Below are positions 16,501 through 24,763 of a stretch of DNA of 64,000 bases, piece by piece; the first letter of the stretch is position 1, and each line of letters begins with the position of its first letter. The stretch lies in NCBI GenBank assembly GCA_016350165.1, contig CP066225.1:1612001-1676000 (forward strand), in the 5' to 3' direction. A model generated the notes under the pieces. The model did not search any database, was not told the origin of the DNA, and saw only the letters and a list, made by a program, of their open reading frames with translations. The position numbers were made by a program, and so were the translations under genes. This stretch comes from Planctomycetota bacterium. GTDB taxonomy: Bacteria; Planctomycetota; Phycisphaerae; Phycisphaerales; Phycisphaeraceae.

Positions 16501-17154
16501 TTATGTTTCTTCCCAAAGATCGTCTTCATCAATTGCAACTTCGTCGCGTTGATAGATTGATTTTTCAGTGACGACCAGATCGACGACGCAATCTCTGTCG
16601 CCGCCGGGTAAGTCTTCGAGAATCTGACATTCGAATGCGAGCGCAACCCTCACTGTCAGCGGAATACTTGCAAAATATTTGTCGTAGTAACCGCCGCCCT
16701 GCCCAAGCCTCGCACCGAACGACGTCGCTGCAACGCAAGGCGTGATCGTTACATCAGGACTGCCCGGATACTGTTTGCCTTTACGTGGCTCAAGAATCCC
16801 CTGATCACTTTCCTTGAGCACATCCATCCCCTGCAATTCGACAACCTTCATCGGTGCACCCGGCTTCACGATCCCCTTCGCGTTGCCAAGCTTAGGCACA
16901 CAAACCCGCTTGCCCATTTCAAGCAGTTTTTCGATCAAACTCAGTGTCTGCACTTCATTGCCATAGCCGACGTAGACAAAAACCGTCTCTGCTCGCTCAA
17001 TCGCACCCATTTCCAACACGGATTCACAGATCGTCTGACTCGCAGCCGCCCGATTTCCCTCGCCCATTTCTTTGCGAAGTTCACGGACAGCCCCACGAAC
17101 CTGATCTTTCGTGTGACTAATAGGACTGGCTAAAATGTCGTCTCTTTCACTCAT
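16501..17154 (-). CDS. 5-formyltetrahydrofolate cyclo-ligase
   Basis: 217 residues; converts 5-formyl-THF to 5,10-methenyl-THF using ATP, returning a storage folate to the C1 pool. Family motifs: an N-terminal arginine-rich helix (VRGAVRELRKEM), ETVFVYVGYGNEVQTL, RVCVPKLG, and the ATP-binding GARLGQGGGYYDKYFA (about 148-163) with the following VALAFECQIL. An acidic 25-residue tail (about residues 192-217) is unusual. It lies 104 bases upstream of the MfnE-like kinase on the same strand, so they may be co-transcribed. Confidence 0.92.
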   Translation of the reverse strand: MSERDDILASPISHTKDQVRGAVRELRKEMGEGNRAAASQTICESVLEMGAIERAETVFVYVGYGNEVQTLSLIEKLLEMGKRVCVPKLGNAKGIVKPGAPMKVVELQGMDVLKESDQGILEPRKGKQYPGSPDVTITPCVAATSFGARLGQGGGYYDKYFASIPLTVRVALAFECQILEDLPGGDRDCVVDLVVTEKSIYQRDEVAIDEDDLWEET

Positions 17155-17408
17155 ACCCCTATTTTACCCCAACTAGCGTAATCTCTCACATCTGCATTCC
17201 TTCCCCGAACCTCCTGATCCATTCACACGTAAAACCAACCCACAATCACGTGCAAACTCACCCCCTCTTAACACGCAAATCACCCCGTCACGTTGAACAA
17301 AACGTGATTTCCTGCAACAATACCCCTCTCTCCCAGCTGAGAGACCCAACCTTTAACTAGAATCCAAAATCGGGCCTATGCCCACTTGTTCACTCAGGAG
17401 TTCAACTC

Positions 17409-17972
17409 ATGAAAGCAAACGACATCCGCCCAGGCATGGCTCTGATCGTTGACGGTCAACTCTGGCAAATCGTTAAAATCGACCACGTCAAGCCCGGCAA
17501 AGGTCCAGCATTCGTCCAAACCAAAATGAAGAACCTTCAGACAGGCTCAAACATTGAAAAACGTTTCCGCACTGCTGAAGACGTTGAAGGCGTGAACCTC
17601 GACCGCCGTGCGATGGAGTATCTCTACTCTGAAGCTCAGGGTGCTGTCTTCATGGACCTCGAATCCTACGACCAGACCACCATCGCGACCGATGTTCTCG
17701 GCGACTCACTGCTTTACACCAAGCCTAACCAGGAAATCCTCGGCCTCGTCTACAACGGCAACGTTCTCTCAATCGAACTCCCTGCTGCTGTCGATCTCGA
17801 AATCACCGATACCCCTCCCGGCGTCAAGAATGCAACCGTCACCAACGTGATGAAGGAAGCAACCCTCGAGACAGGCCTTAAAACACGTGTTCCAGATTTC
17901 GTCAACACAGGCGAAGTCGTCCGCGTCTCCACGACGACGGGTGAATACCTTTCGCGTGTTTCACAGAAGTAA
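17409..17972 (+). CDS. efp: Translation elongation factor P
   Basis: 187 residues, the usual length, with the three beta-barrel domains of EF-P. It binds between P and E sites and rescues ribosomes stalled at polyproline. The modified loop reads DHVKPGKGPAF, with the Lys at residue 31 where EF-P is post-translationally modified; the C-terminus carries the EF-P signature region TVTNVMKEATLETG and ends TTGEYLSRVSQK. CAGGAG at 17395-17400 supports ATG 17409. No epmA or epmB is next to it, so the type of modification is unknown. Confidence 0.97.
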   Translation: MKANDIRPGMALIVDGQLWQIVKIDHVKPGKGPAFVQTKMKNLQTGSNIEKRFRTAEDVEGVNLDRRAMEYLYSEAQGAVFMDLESYDQTTIATDVLGDSLLYTKPNQEILGLVYNGNVLSIELPAAVDLEITDTPPGVKNATVTNVMKEATLETGLKTRVPDFVNTGEVVRVSTTTGEYLSRVSQK

Positions 17973-18000
17973 ATCCTTCTGAAAATTAGACTTACAATCA

Positions 18001-18032
18001 AACAGGTTGCAAATCACAACCTGTTTTTTTAT
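18001..18032 (+). terminator. Intrinsic terminator after efp
   Basis: AACAGGTTG (18001-18009) pairs perfectly with CAACCTGTT (18017-18025), followed by TTTTT and then ATGCGCAT. Confidence 0.9.
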
Positions 18033-18116
18033 GCGCATACTACCCAAGCTCTCCTTAACCAGCACGCCCGAATAACCGATACAAACCTCGTATACCAAAC
18101 TCGAAAGAGGTTTAAA

Positions 18117-19577
18117 ATGAAGCGCATCCCCACAAATTGGTTTATCTACATCACTTTCCTGCTCGCACTACTCACCACCGCACAGGCAGCTGATACCGCT
18201 ACACCCATCACTGCCGCTGCGCCCAATCCGGATCAACCCAAAACCTCACCCTACATCGCTGCTGAAAATCACCTCGCTGCTGTCCACGCTTCACTCAAAT
18301 ATCTAGACGAGCAACTCCCAACCATCGCTGTCGCTGCTGAAGAAACAGCACTTCGTCTCGCAGGCAACCCCAAAGCATCTATTCACATCATTGCCCCTTC
18401 AACCTCAGCCACGCGCCCTTCGCCTTACTACAACGAGTTCACCAATCGTCCCGGCGCTCTACTTGCATCACGCACTAAAAATCCAACCCACAACAACGCA
18501 CCAAAATCCGACGACGTCACCCTCTTATTCCTCACTCCCGATACGCCAACCTACCGCATGCCCGAATCTAATGATGACTTTGCGCTTGACCAACAAACCG
18601 TCATCAAGCTTCAACTCCAAGCTGATCTCTCACGTCTGATCAAGCAAGCTCAAACCCACAAAGCCAAAGGCTCATTCCTCATTTCATTCATCCCACTCAA
18701 CCTCATTAAAGAACTCAACATCGATCTCGAAACGATCCCCCACGATCTCCTCATCGACATCTCACCTGATCCACAAACCCCATCACCACTCCCGACCTAC
18801 AATACCGCCATTCCCGCCGGTTGGACTTACTACTCTGAACTATTCTGCGCCTCAACACGTCACTTCCGCGACAACATCCCCGTTGTTCGTAAGTCATTCG
18901 AACTCGACACTCGACAACTTCGCTACGTCGATTACATCCACACACCCTATCATGCAGATAGACTCCCACCCGACCCCGTCAAGCCCATGGCTCTCGGCGC
19001 AAAATACCTTAAAACACTACAAAATATCACCCGCGATCTCCAAACCGCATCTTTCGATAATATTGAACACACCATCGACCGCATGAGCATCGCCACCGCT
19101 GAGGATTCGCGCATCTTCATCAACGCATCAGGCCCATTCATCCAGTACCTCTCACCCATCTATTCATTGAATAGCACCATTACCTCACTCCCCAACTACC
19201 CATCCATCTACACCCCGTGGCGTAACCAAACCCCTAAAAAATCAGACTTTATCATCATCATCGCTGACCATCAGACCGCCTACTCCGAGTACTTTGGCTC
19301 ATACAAAGAAATCGACCGTATCAAACAATTCCCCCTCGGCTCCGCATGGATCATCGAATCCTACAACACACCCAAAGGCACACTTCGTCGCGCTAATCAC
19401 AACTTCACCGACTTCCCTCACGACACACTCGGCGACATACTCATCGACAAATTCGGACAAGTCGGCGATACACTCATCAACGTTCCCGACTACGACACCA
19501 ACCTCGGCCCCTCATCAACCTTCACATCACTCACCCTCTACCAAACCCTCACCGCCCCATTCCTTAACAATGACTAA
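18117..19577 (+). CDS. Secreted hypothetical protein
   Basis: 486 residues with a Sec signal peptide of about 25 residues (hydrophobic core YITFLLALLTT, cleavage after AQA). The mature protein is soluble, rich in Thr, Pro and Asp, and has no repeat, lipobox or sorting tail. I do not recognise a domain; hydrophilic loops with several conserved-looking Tyr/Asp clusters (RQLRYVDYIHTPYHADRLPP) are the only landmarks. AAAGAGG about five bases before ATG 18117 supports the start. The stop TAA is part of the palindrome CTAATC-ATT-GATTAG at 19574-19588, which separates it from the convergent zinc-ribbon array. Confidence 0.75.
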   Translation: MKRIPTNWFIYITFLLALLTTAQAADTATPITAAAPNPDQPKTSPYIAAENHLAAVHASLKYLDEQLPTIAVAAEETALRLAGNPKASIHIIAPSTSATRPSPYYNEFTNRPGALLASRTKNPTHNNAPKSDDVTLLFLTPDTPTYRMPESNDDFALDQQTVIKLQLQADLSRLIKQAQTHKAKGSFLISFIPLNLIKELNIDLETIPHDLLIDISPDPQTPSPLPTYNTAIPAGWTYYSELFCASTRHFRDNIPVVRKSFELDTRQLRYVDYIHTPYHADRLPPDPVKPMALGAKYLKTLQNITRDLQTASFDNIEHTIDRMSIATAEDSRIFINASGPFIQYLSPIYSLNSTITSLPNYPSIYTPWRNQTPKKSDFIIIIADHQTAYSEYFGSYKEIDRIKQFPLGSAWIIESYNTPKGTLRRANHNFTDFPHDTLGDILIDKFGQVGDTLINVPDYDTNLGPSSTFTSLTLYQTLTAPFLNND

Positions 19578-19588
19578 TCATTGATTAG
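19574..19588. repeat. CTAATC-N3-GATTAG palindrome over a stop codon
   Basis: Perfect arms CTAATC / GATTAG around ATT. It includes the TAA stop of the plus-strand gene ending at 19577 and lies three bases before the convergent gene end at 19591. Confidence 0.8.
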
Positions 19589-19590
19589 TA

Positions 19591-19947
19591 TCAATTCATA
19601 ATCATCGAATTAACCAGCATAATCACGCCCATAACCACCCATAGCCCAATCGGCAGCAATATCACCAACACACCTTTTCGTACCAGATCCCATCGTTTAC
19701 GTGTATCACTCACGATCCCCACTTCACGCAAATCATTCCCACACTCCGGGCATATCATCCGCGTCAACCCAATCACACAATAACCGCACGACCCACACGC
19801 GCCATCTCCCTGCTTACCTTCAGTCAATACAAAACCAAGCACAATCAAAATCAAACCAACGATCAACATCACCCAAAACGCTAATCCCAACAACAATATC
19901 AATATCTCGGCAACGCCCGGCATACCCAGACCAACTGTCATCAACAT
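19591..19947 (-). CDS. Zinc-ribbon membrane protein, array member 1
   Basis: 118 residues from ATG 19947, which has AAAGGTG just upstream; the frame stays open to a TTG at 20007. Order of parts: one long or two short membrane helices, then the zinc ribbon CGSCGYCVIGLTRMICPECG followed by NDLREVGI, then a basic linker and a second hydrophobic hairpin. The ribbon motif is nearly identical in five of the six genes of this minus-strand array. Its function is unknown; a four-Cys site at the membrane could bind zinc or mediate assembly. It is the last gene of the array and its frame overlaps the end of the previous gene. Confidence 0.7.
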   Translation of the reverse strand: MLMTVGLGMPGVAEILILLLGLAFWVMLIVGLILIVLGFVLTEGKQGDGACGSCGYCVIGLTRMICPECGNDLREVGIVSDTRKRWDLVRKGVLVILLPIGLWVVMGVIMLVNSMIMN

Positions 19948-19981
19948 CACATCACCTTTCAACAAACCCATTTTCAGTTCA

Positions 19982-20332
19982 TCAAACACGTTGCAACGAA
20001 GCTGCAATCACAGCATAAATCACAAGCAATCCAAGCAACACACCAATTCGAATCATCCATCGTCCCACACGAATTGATCGCTCACATTGCTTCCGATCAT
20101 TCCCGCCAGGCAAAATCCCCACTTCCCTCAAATCTCGTCCACACTCCGGACACATCATTTTCGTCAACCCCACCACCAAATAACCGCATTGCCCACATCG
20201 CCCCTCACCCCCAGCATTCGCCTTCAACTTTCGCTTTCCACCCACAACACGCCTCACCCCAAACGTAATCGGCAACACACAAAACACCAACATATAAAAC
20301 ACAAACGCGCCAATATTCACACCCATTATCAT
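19982..20332 (-). CDS. Zinc-ribbon membrane protein, array member 2
   Basis: 116 residues. An N-terminal helix (about residues 4-24) is followed by a basic stretch, the ribbon CGQCGYLVVGLTKMMCPECG, RDLREVGI, and a C-terminal helix (about 95-113). ATG 20332 overlaps the TGA stop of the upstream gene as TGATG, a sign of translational coupling; the longer GTG start at 20341 is less likely. The topology places the ribbon on one side between two membrane anchors. Confidence 0.75.
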   Translation of the reverse strand: MIMGVNIGAFVFYMLVFCVLPITFGVRRVVGGKRKLKANAGGEGRCGQCGYLVVGLTKMMCPECGRDLREVGILPGGNDRKQCERSIRVGRWMIRIGVLLGLLVIYAVIAASLQRV

Positions 20333-21318
20333 CACGCACACCTTTCCTGCATCAACTCCACACGCTTACTTTCATCACGTTTTATTTTCTTCACACCAAC
20401 CCACAACCCTAAAGCACATATCAGCACCCACCACATCGACCACACAACATTAAACCCCGTCGCAAATTTCCAATCAAACTGTGTATAAAGATTCATCATC
20501 TGTAGATTCACCCCTTGCTTCGCAATCAATTGTTCATACCCACCCTTCTCGACGCCAAAATTCTCAATCGCGGCTGCAATCCTCATCGCATGCTCATCTA
20601 AAAAATCAGGATCATAACCCTGATTCCAATCCGAAACCCAACGTATCACAGGCTTATCGCCAAACACATCACCACTCACCTTCTTCCCATTCAAAGACAC
20701 AAACCACCACTTCCCAGTCTTCACATTCAAATGCAGCACACTTGTAAAGAGCTCACCATCACCCTTCGCATTCAACCGCACACCTTCAACACTCGCTTCA
20801 ATATCCTCAACCTTCTCCCAAAGATCATCACCCTTCCTCAGATTCACATCATTTAACTTAGCACTCAACTCTGCATTCATCCCCAAATGCGGCCCATCCA
20901 CCACAAGCGTACCACCCATATTTCTTACCTCCCCACTCCAAAAACTCATCGTTCGCTCCATCACAACATCAGCGCGCGTAAAAAACGACCAGCCCACAGC
21001 CTGCCCGCAAAAATAACCAATCGTGCCACACAACCAAACCCACACAACAACAAACCCCACAACCTTCCCCTTCTGATTCATCCACATTCTTACACTTCGC
21101 TGCCCTGACTTGATCCCCACATCCCTCAGATCACTCCCACACTCCGGGCAAACCATCTTTGTCAACCCAACCACCAAATAATCACATTCACCACATCGCC
21201 CCATCTCATCCACATCACGCAACCCACTTCCCCATTTCACAACACCCCACCAACCCAGCAACAGCACAACCATCACCAAAATACAGATTGCCAAAACTAA
21301 ATCAGGCCCCGCCAACAT
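20332..21318 (-). CDS. Zinc-ribbon membrane protein with large extracytoplasmic domain, array member 3
   Basis: 328 residues, the largest of the array. Order: N-terminal helix (about 5-27), ribbon CGECDYLVVGLTKMVCPECG with SDLRDVGI (the second residue of the usual GY is D), a helix at about 85-105, a soluble domain of about 180 residues with no recognised fold, and a C-terminal helix (about 292-310) followed by a charged tail. ATG 21318 overlaps the upstream stop as TAATG. The soluble domain is unique in this array and probably carries the specific activity. Confidence 0.75.
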   Translation of the reverse strand: MLAGPDLVLAICILVMVVLLLGWWGVVKWGSGLRDVDEMGRCGECDYLVVGLTKMVCPECGSDLRDVGIKSGQRSVRMWMNQKGKVVGFVVVWVWLCGTIGYFCGQAVGWSFFTRADVVMERTMSFWSGEVRNMGGTLVVDGPHLGMNAELSAKLNDVNLRKGDDLWEKVEDIEASVEGVRLNAKGDGELFTSVLHLNVKTGKWWFVSLNGKKVSGDVFGDKPVIRWVSDWNQGYDPDFLDEHAMRIAAAIENFGVEKGGYEQLIAKQGVNLQMMNLYTQFDWKFATGFNVVWSMWWVLICALGLWVGVKKIKRDESKRVELMQERCA

Positions 21319-22010
21319 TACTCTTCACCCTTATCCAATATCTCACCCTCAACCTCTTCACCCTCATCAAGCAACTCAGCATGCATCACGCCACCCATCA
21401 TCCCCCGACTCTCAAATCCACTCATGCCACGCCCCATATGCGAGCGTGTTCTCTCCCTTATCTCATCCAAACGACGCTGACTCTCCGCTATTGCATCATC
21501 CGCACGCTTCTGCATATCCTTCACCTGCTGATCAATATTTTGCATCCCCGTCGTCACATTCGTTCGCGTACTCGTCGTATTACCCATTGCATTCTTCGTA
21601 TACGTCCACGTATTGCTCGTCTTCAAAGTTCTCTTTATAGGACGTATCACCGTTGGCCCCTTCTGCGTATTACCAACAAACATATAAACCCCCGCCCCCA
21701 CAAACATCAGCAATGCAAGCGTAACCACAATACTCCCCATCACAATCATCCCGCCCCTTCGCCTCGCCTTAGGCCGCTCAATCCCTACCTCCCTCAAATC
21801 ATTGCCACACTCCGGACATTCCATCCGTTCCAAACCCAAAACGATATACCCACAACTACCACATCTCGCCTCCGCCTCCTCACCACGGCCAGGCTCACGT
21901 TTCATCACCACACCCAACACAATCAACATCACACCACCAAATAAAAACACCAATATCCCCACCAACACCCCAACAGCCAGAATGCTTGCCCAAGTTATCG
22001 ATGATGCCAT
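21318..22010 (-). CDS. Zinc-ribbon membrane protein with coiled-coil tail, array member 4
   Basis: 230 residues. An N-terminal membrane segment (about 9-36) leads to the ribbon CGSCGYIVLGLERMECPECG with NDLREVGI, a second helix (about 92-113), and a C-terminal region of about 115 residues that starts Thr/Asn-rich and then forms a charged heptad-like stretch (QQVKDMQKRADDAIAESQRR), ending in a Met/Gly and Glu-rich tail. AAGGAA seven bases before ATG 22010 supports the start. It is translationally coupled to member 3. Confidence 0.75.
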   Translation of the reverse strand: MASSITWASILAVGVLVGILVFLFGGVMLIVLGVVMKREPGRGEEAEARCGSCGYIVLGLERMECPECGNDLREVGIERPKARRRGGMIVMGSIVVTLALLMFVGAGVYMFVGNTQKGPTVIRPIKRTLKTSNTWTYTKNAMGNTTSTRTNVTTGMQNIDQQVKDMQKRADDAIAESQRRLDEIRERTRSHMGRGMSGFESRGMMGGVMHAELLDEGEEVEGEILDKGEE

Positions 22011-22149
22011 TGCTGTTTCCTTACTAAATTCAACACGTCCTTACTATACAGACGTAACCCACTCACCGACATTTCATTGATCCTCATTCAATCCATGCGT
22101 ACCAATACCCTTGCCTCACATAAATAGACGTACTCGATCGCATTTCTTT

Positions 22150-22464
22150 TCACTCCCCACCTTCTCCTCCACCACTCCCACCACCATCGCCATCTTCTTC
22201 ATCCTGCATCATCAGCGCATAACCTACCGCTCCTACCTCCGCTTCATCCACCTCTCCCTGCTCACTTTCACCCATGCCACCATCAGCAATCCCACCATCA
22301 ACCACAACCTCCCCTTCATCTTCTTGCTTTCGCTTCTTCCACATCATCCATCCAAACACCGACGCGCCCCACACCCCACTCCCCAATAGCACACCCATCA
22401 CAACACCCGCAACAAATGTCACCAGCAATACTCCGCCAATAATCATTAATACAAGCAGCCCCAT
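22150..22464 (-). CDS. Small membrane protein without zinc ribbon, array member 5
   Basis: 104 residues. A strongly hydrophobic N-terminal half (about residues 3-43, Gly/Val-rich) is followed by KKRKQ and a highly acidic Glu/Asp/Gly tail. It lacks the Cys motif of its neighbours but sits inside the array (139 bases after member 4, 53 before member 6 in genome coordinates) on the same strand. The acidic tail and low complexity make it a less certain gene, although its hydrophobic segment and position favour it. Confidence 0.55.
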   Translation of the reverse strand: MGLLVLMIIGGVLLVTFVAGVVMGVLLGSGVWGASVFGWMMWKKRKQEDEGEVVVDGGIADGGMGESEQGEVDEAEVGAVGYALMMQDEEDGDGGGSGGGEGGE

Positions 22465-22517
22465 AAATCTCTTTGCCCTTCTTTCACAATCGCTTCTTCA
22501 ATCAAAAACTCACACAA

Positions 22518-22865
22518 TCACGCCACCGTAAACCAAAGCAGTACGACCAACAAAAACACAATCCCCATCAAAATACTCCCCTTCACAATCAGTCCCTTAC
22601 CATCATTCGCCCGTGGCTTCTCAATCCCCACTTCCCTCAAATCATTCCCACACTCCGGACATATCAATCGCTCCAAACCAAGCACGATATACCCACAATG
22701 ACCACAACTCGCCTCGCCCCCCTCAGCCTTCTTTCGATTCTTTCCTAACCCTCTAAGAATCATCCACACACCCAACAAAAGAATCACCAACACAATCAGC
22801 AACAACAACGGGCTCATACTTCCCTGTGGCTGCACATTCGTCACCTGAGACAAATTTTGCATCAT
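22518..22865 (-). CDS. Zinc-ribbon membrane protein, array member 6 (first gene)
   Basis: 115 residues. A Gln-rich start is followed by a helix (about 18-37), a basic linker, the ribbon CGHCGYIVLGLERLICPECG with NDLREVGI, and a C-terminal helix (about 91-113). GAGG upstream of ATG 22865 gives a ribosome site. As the most upstream gene it should carry the promoter of the array. Members 4 and 6 are the most alike in the ribbon (YIVLGLER), suggesting recent duplication. Confidence 0.75.
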   Translation of the reverse strand: MMQNLSQVTNVQPQGSMSPLLLLIVLVILLLGVWMILRGLGKNRKKAEGGEASCGHCGYIVLGLERLICPECGNDLREVGIEKPRANDGKGLIVKGSILMGIVFLLVVLLWFTVA

Positions 22866-22986
22866 GCCTCACCTCAATCCTTCTTCTCAGCTAATAAAAC
22901 CATCACACACTCCTTAGCTACAACTGTTCCCAGTCTACACACATTAATTGTAACAACCACCCCCTCCCTTTCACTGATTTAATCTA

Positions 22987-23427
22987 CTACCCTTGAATCT
23001 GGACATCACCCGGATACGGCCTCCCCTCCCCTTGCTCCAAATACATCTTCATACTCACCAAAAACGTAGGCCATTTTGTATTGAAATACAAAACCTCGTC
23101 CTCGCTCAAATCATCACAAACAGTATGAATGAGCTTCAACCAAACCTGACCACTGCCTTCTTTTAACTCAAAACGCAATTCGGAGCCCCGCCACGGCTCA
23201 GGTCCACTCAAATTCTTCAACACAACTAATTCATTCTCTTTCATCTCAACAAACTTCCACACATGCGTCGCATACCCAGGAAACTCAAGTGTCAGCTCAC
23301 CACCAACCTTACACTCACCATACGACTTCGCTGACCACCACCTCGAATACGCCTCAGCCTCTCCTACCGCATCATAAACTTCATTCACGTTCGCCACTAC
23401 ACCAATCTGATGAATAATCTTCGGCAT
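22987..23427 (-). CDS. SRPBCC (AHSA1-type) domain protein
   Basis: 146 residues matching the Bet v 1/START helix-grip fold of the AHSA1 type: IIHQIGVVANVNEVYDAV at the start, SRWWSAKSYGECKVGGELTLEF, FVEMKENELVVL, and a WLKLIHTVCDD strand, then a long C-terminal helix with WPTFLVSMKMYLEQG. Such proteins bind hydrophobic ligands or act in stress responses. AAAGGAAAAGG before ATG 23427 is a good ribosome site. It is divergent from an HxlR-type regulator, with a 50-base operator-like palindrome between the two, a common arrangement for a regulator and its target. Confidence 0.85.
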   Translation of the reverse strand: MPKIIHQIGVVANVNEVYDAVGEAEAYSRWWSAKSYGECKVGGELTLEFPGYATHVWKFVEMKENELVVLKNLSGPEPWRGSELRFELKEGSGQVWLKLIHTVCDDLSEDEVLYFNTKWPTFLVSMKMYLEQGEGRPYPGDVQIQG

Positions 23428-23490
23428 TGCCTTTTCCTTTCAATATTTTCTGCCAAATTATGAACTGTAGCTTCTGCTACAGACATACAT

Positions 23491-23540
23491 ACTTACGAAA
23501 TTGAAGTTACTTGTCAACCAGTAATTTCAATTTCGTAAGT
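23491..23540. promoter_or_regulatory. Large palindromic operator between SRPBCC and HxlR genes
   Basis: Arms 23491-23511 and 23520-23540 are complementary at 20 of 21 positions (ACTTACGAAATTGAA... against ...TTCAATTTCGTAAGT) around an eight-base centre. It lies 64 bases from the SRPBCC start and 32 from the HxlR start, so it is well placed for a regulator dimer to control both genes. Confidence 0.8.
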
Positions 23541-23572
23541 TACTTGCTAAAATAACAGACAGGAACACCATC

Positions 23573-23959
23573 ATGACTCAACGAAAAAGCCCATTACAAT
23601 CAATTAAACGCAGATCTAGCTGCTCTATCGCTACTGCCACAGATTTATTTGGCGATAAATGGACACTTCTCGTCTTACGTGACTTACATATTGGCAAATC
23701 AAAATACAGCGAACTTGCCGACAATGAGGAACACATACCCACCAACAGACTTGCCGAACGACTCAAAAAGCTCCAAGCCGAAGGACTCATCACCAAAACG
23801 CTCTACCAAAAAATCCCCAAACGCTATGAATACCGACTCACCGATAAAGGCAAAGATACAATCGCTATTCTCCAAGCCATGTCCCGCTGGTCCCTCAAAT
23901 ACATACCTCAAACAACCAAACCACCAAGTTGGTTTTTTGAACTGCCTAATACGCTCTAG
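23573..23959 (+). CDS. HxlR-family transcriptional regulator
   Basis: 128 residues with a MarR-like winged helix. Family hallmarks: the N-terminal Cys in RRSSCSIATATDLFGDKW (Cys 17, the position used for redox or electrophile sensing in several members), WTLLVLRDL, the recognition helix NRLAERLKKLQAEGLI, and the wing KRYEYRLTDKG. AGGA nine bases before ATG 23573 supports the start. Together with the divergent SRPBCC gene and the palindrome at 23491-23540, it probably forms a self-contained, autoregulated pair. Confidence 0.93.
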   Translation: MTQRKSPLQSIKRRSSCSIATATDLFGDKWTLLVLRDLHIGKSKYSELADNEEHIPTNRLAERLKKLQAEGLITKTLYQKIPKRYEYRLTDKGKDTIAILQAMSRWSLKYIPQTTKPPSWFFELPNTL

Positions 23960-23990
23960 CCAACAAGTAGACCTAAAAAATATCCTCAAC

Positions 23991-23996
23991 TAAAAT
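23991..23996 (+). promoter_or_regulatory. -10 box adjoining methyltransferase start (leaderless candidate)
   Basis: TAAAAT ends six bases before ATG 24003, and no Shine-Dalgarno sequence is visible. Confidence 0.35.
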
Positions 23997-24002
23997 CATA
24001 TT

Positions 24003-24752
24003 ATGTCCAAACCCACACACAATCGGCTCTACCACGATCTCGCCTACCTTTGGCCGCTACTCTCTCCTCCCGACAACTACATCGCCGAAACAAACACACT
24101 CCACCAAGTCATCAGCGACAAACTAGGTAAGCAATCCAACTCAAACCTACAAGTAGTTGAACTGGGTGCAGGCGGAGGCCACGCGCTCTTCCATCTCCGC
24201 GATCACTTCGATTGCACTGCCGTCGATATCTCCGACGACATGCTCCATCACTGCCGCATCCTCAACCCCAACGTTAAAACCATCTGCGCCGACATGCGCA
24301 CCGTCACCTTCCCAGAACCTCAAGACGCCATCCTCATCCACGACGCCATCGACTACCTCACCACCGAAGCCGACATCCTCGCCACTCTTCAAAACGCTCG
24401 TAAAAACCTCACCCCCACAGGCATCCTCATCATCGCACCAACCTACACCACTGAATCATTCGAAGCAGGCGAATCAGCAACCGACCGCCAGTCTAGCCAT
24501 GAGTTAGACGTCACCTACACCACAACCGTCCTCAAGCCTGATCCCGACGACGATCTCTTCGAGATGCATCTCGAATATCACATCACCCATCTCAAAGACG
24601 GCTCAACCTCCGTCGAACGCGACATCCACACCTGTGGCCTCTTCCCCATCCCGCGTTGGGCCTCACTCCTCTCACAAGCAGGCTTCGAACCCGAACTCTA
24701 CGAAGAATCCGAAGAAACAGCCTGGACCCTCTTCGTCGGTAACCTTCCCTAA
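24003..24752 (+). CDS. Class I SAM-dependent methyltransferase
   Basis: 249 residues. Motif I is VVELGAGGGHALFHL (about 50-64), the acidic loop is CTAVDISDDML, motif II/III spans DAILIHDAIDYLTTE, and NARKNLTPTGILIIAPTY is the post-motif strand. The N-terminal YHDLAYLWPLLSPPDNY is typical of small-molecule methyltransferases of the Methyltransf_25 type. Substrate unknown. Its TAA stop is in the palindrome at 24749-24763, which also supplies the stop of the convergent gene. It has no ribosome site. Confidence 0.85.
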   Translation: MSKPTHNRLYHDLAYLWPLLSPPDNYIAETNTLHQVISDKLGKQSNSNLQVVELGAGGGHALFHLRDHFDCTAVDISDDMLHHCRILNPNVKTICADMRTVTFPEPQDAILIHDAIDYLTTEADILATLQNARKNLTPTGILIIAPTYTTESFEAGESATDRQSSHELDVTYTTTVLKPDPDDDLFEMHLEYHITHLKDGSTSVERDIHTCGLFPIPRWASLLSQAGFEPELYEESEETAWTLFVGNLP

Positions 24753-24763
24753 TCTTCGATTAG
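24749..24763. repeat. CTAATC-TTC-GATTAG palindrome giving stop codons to two convergent genes
   Basis: The plus-strand TAA (24750-24752) ends the methyltransferase, and the minus-strand TAA (complement of 24760-24762) ends the hypothetical gene at 24760. Confidence 0.85.

Noticed and set aside
22111-22748. Plus-strand open frames opposite the zinc-ribbon array
   Set aside because: They are antisense shadows of the Glu/Gly/Asp-rich tails and hydrophobic helices of the minus-strand genes.
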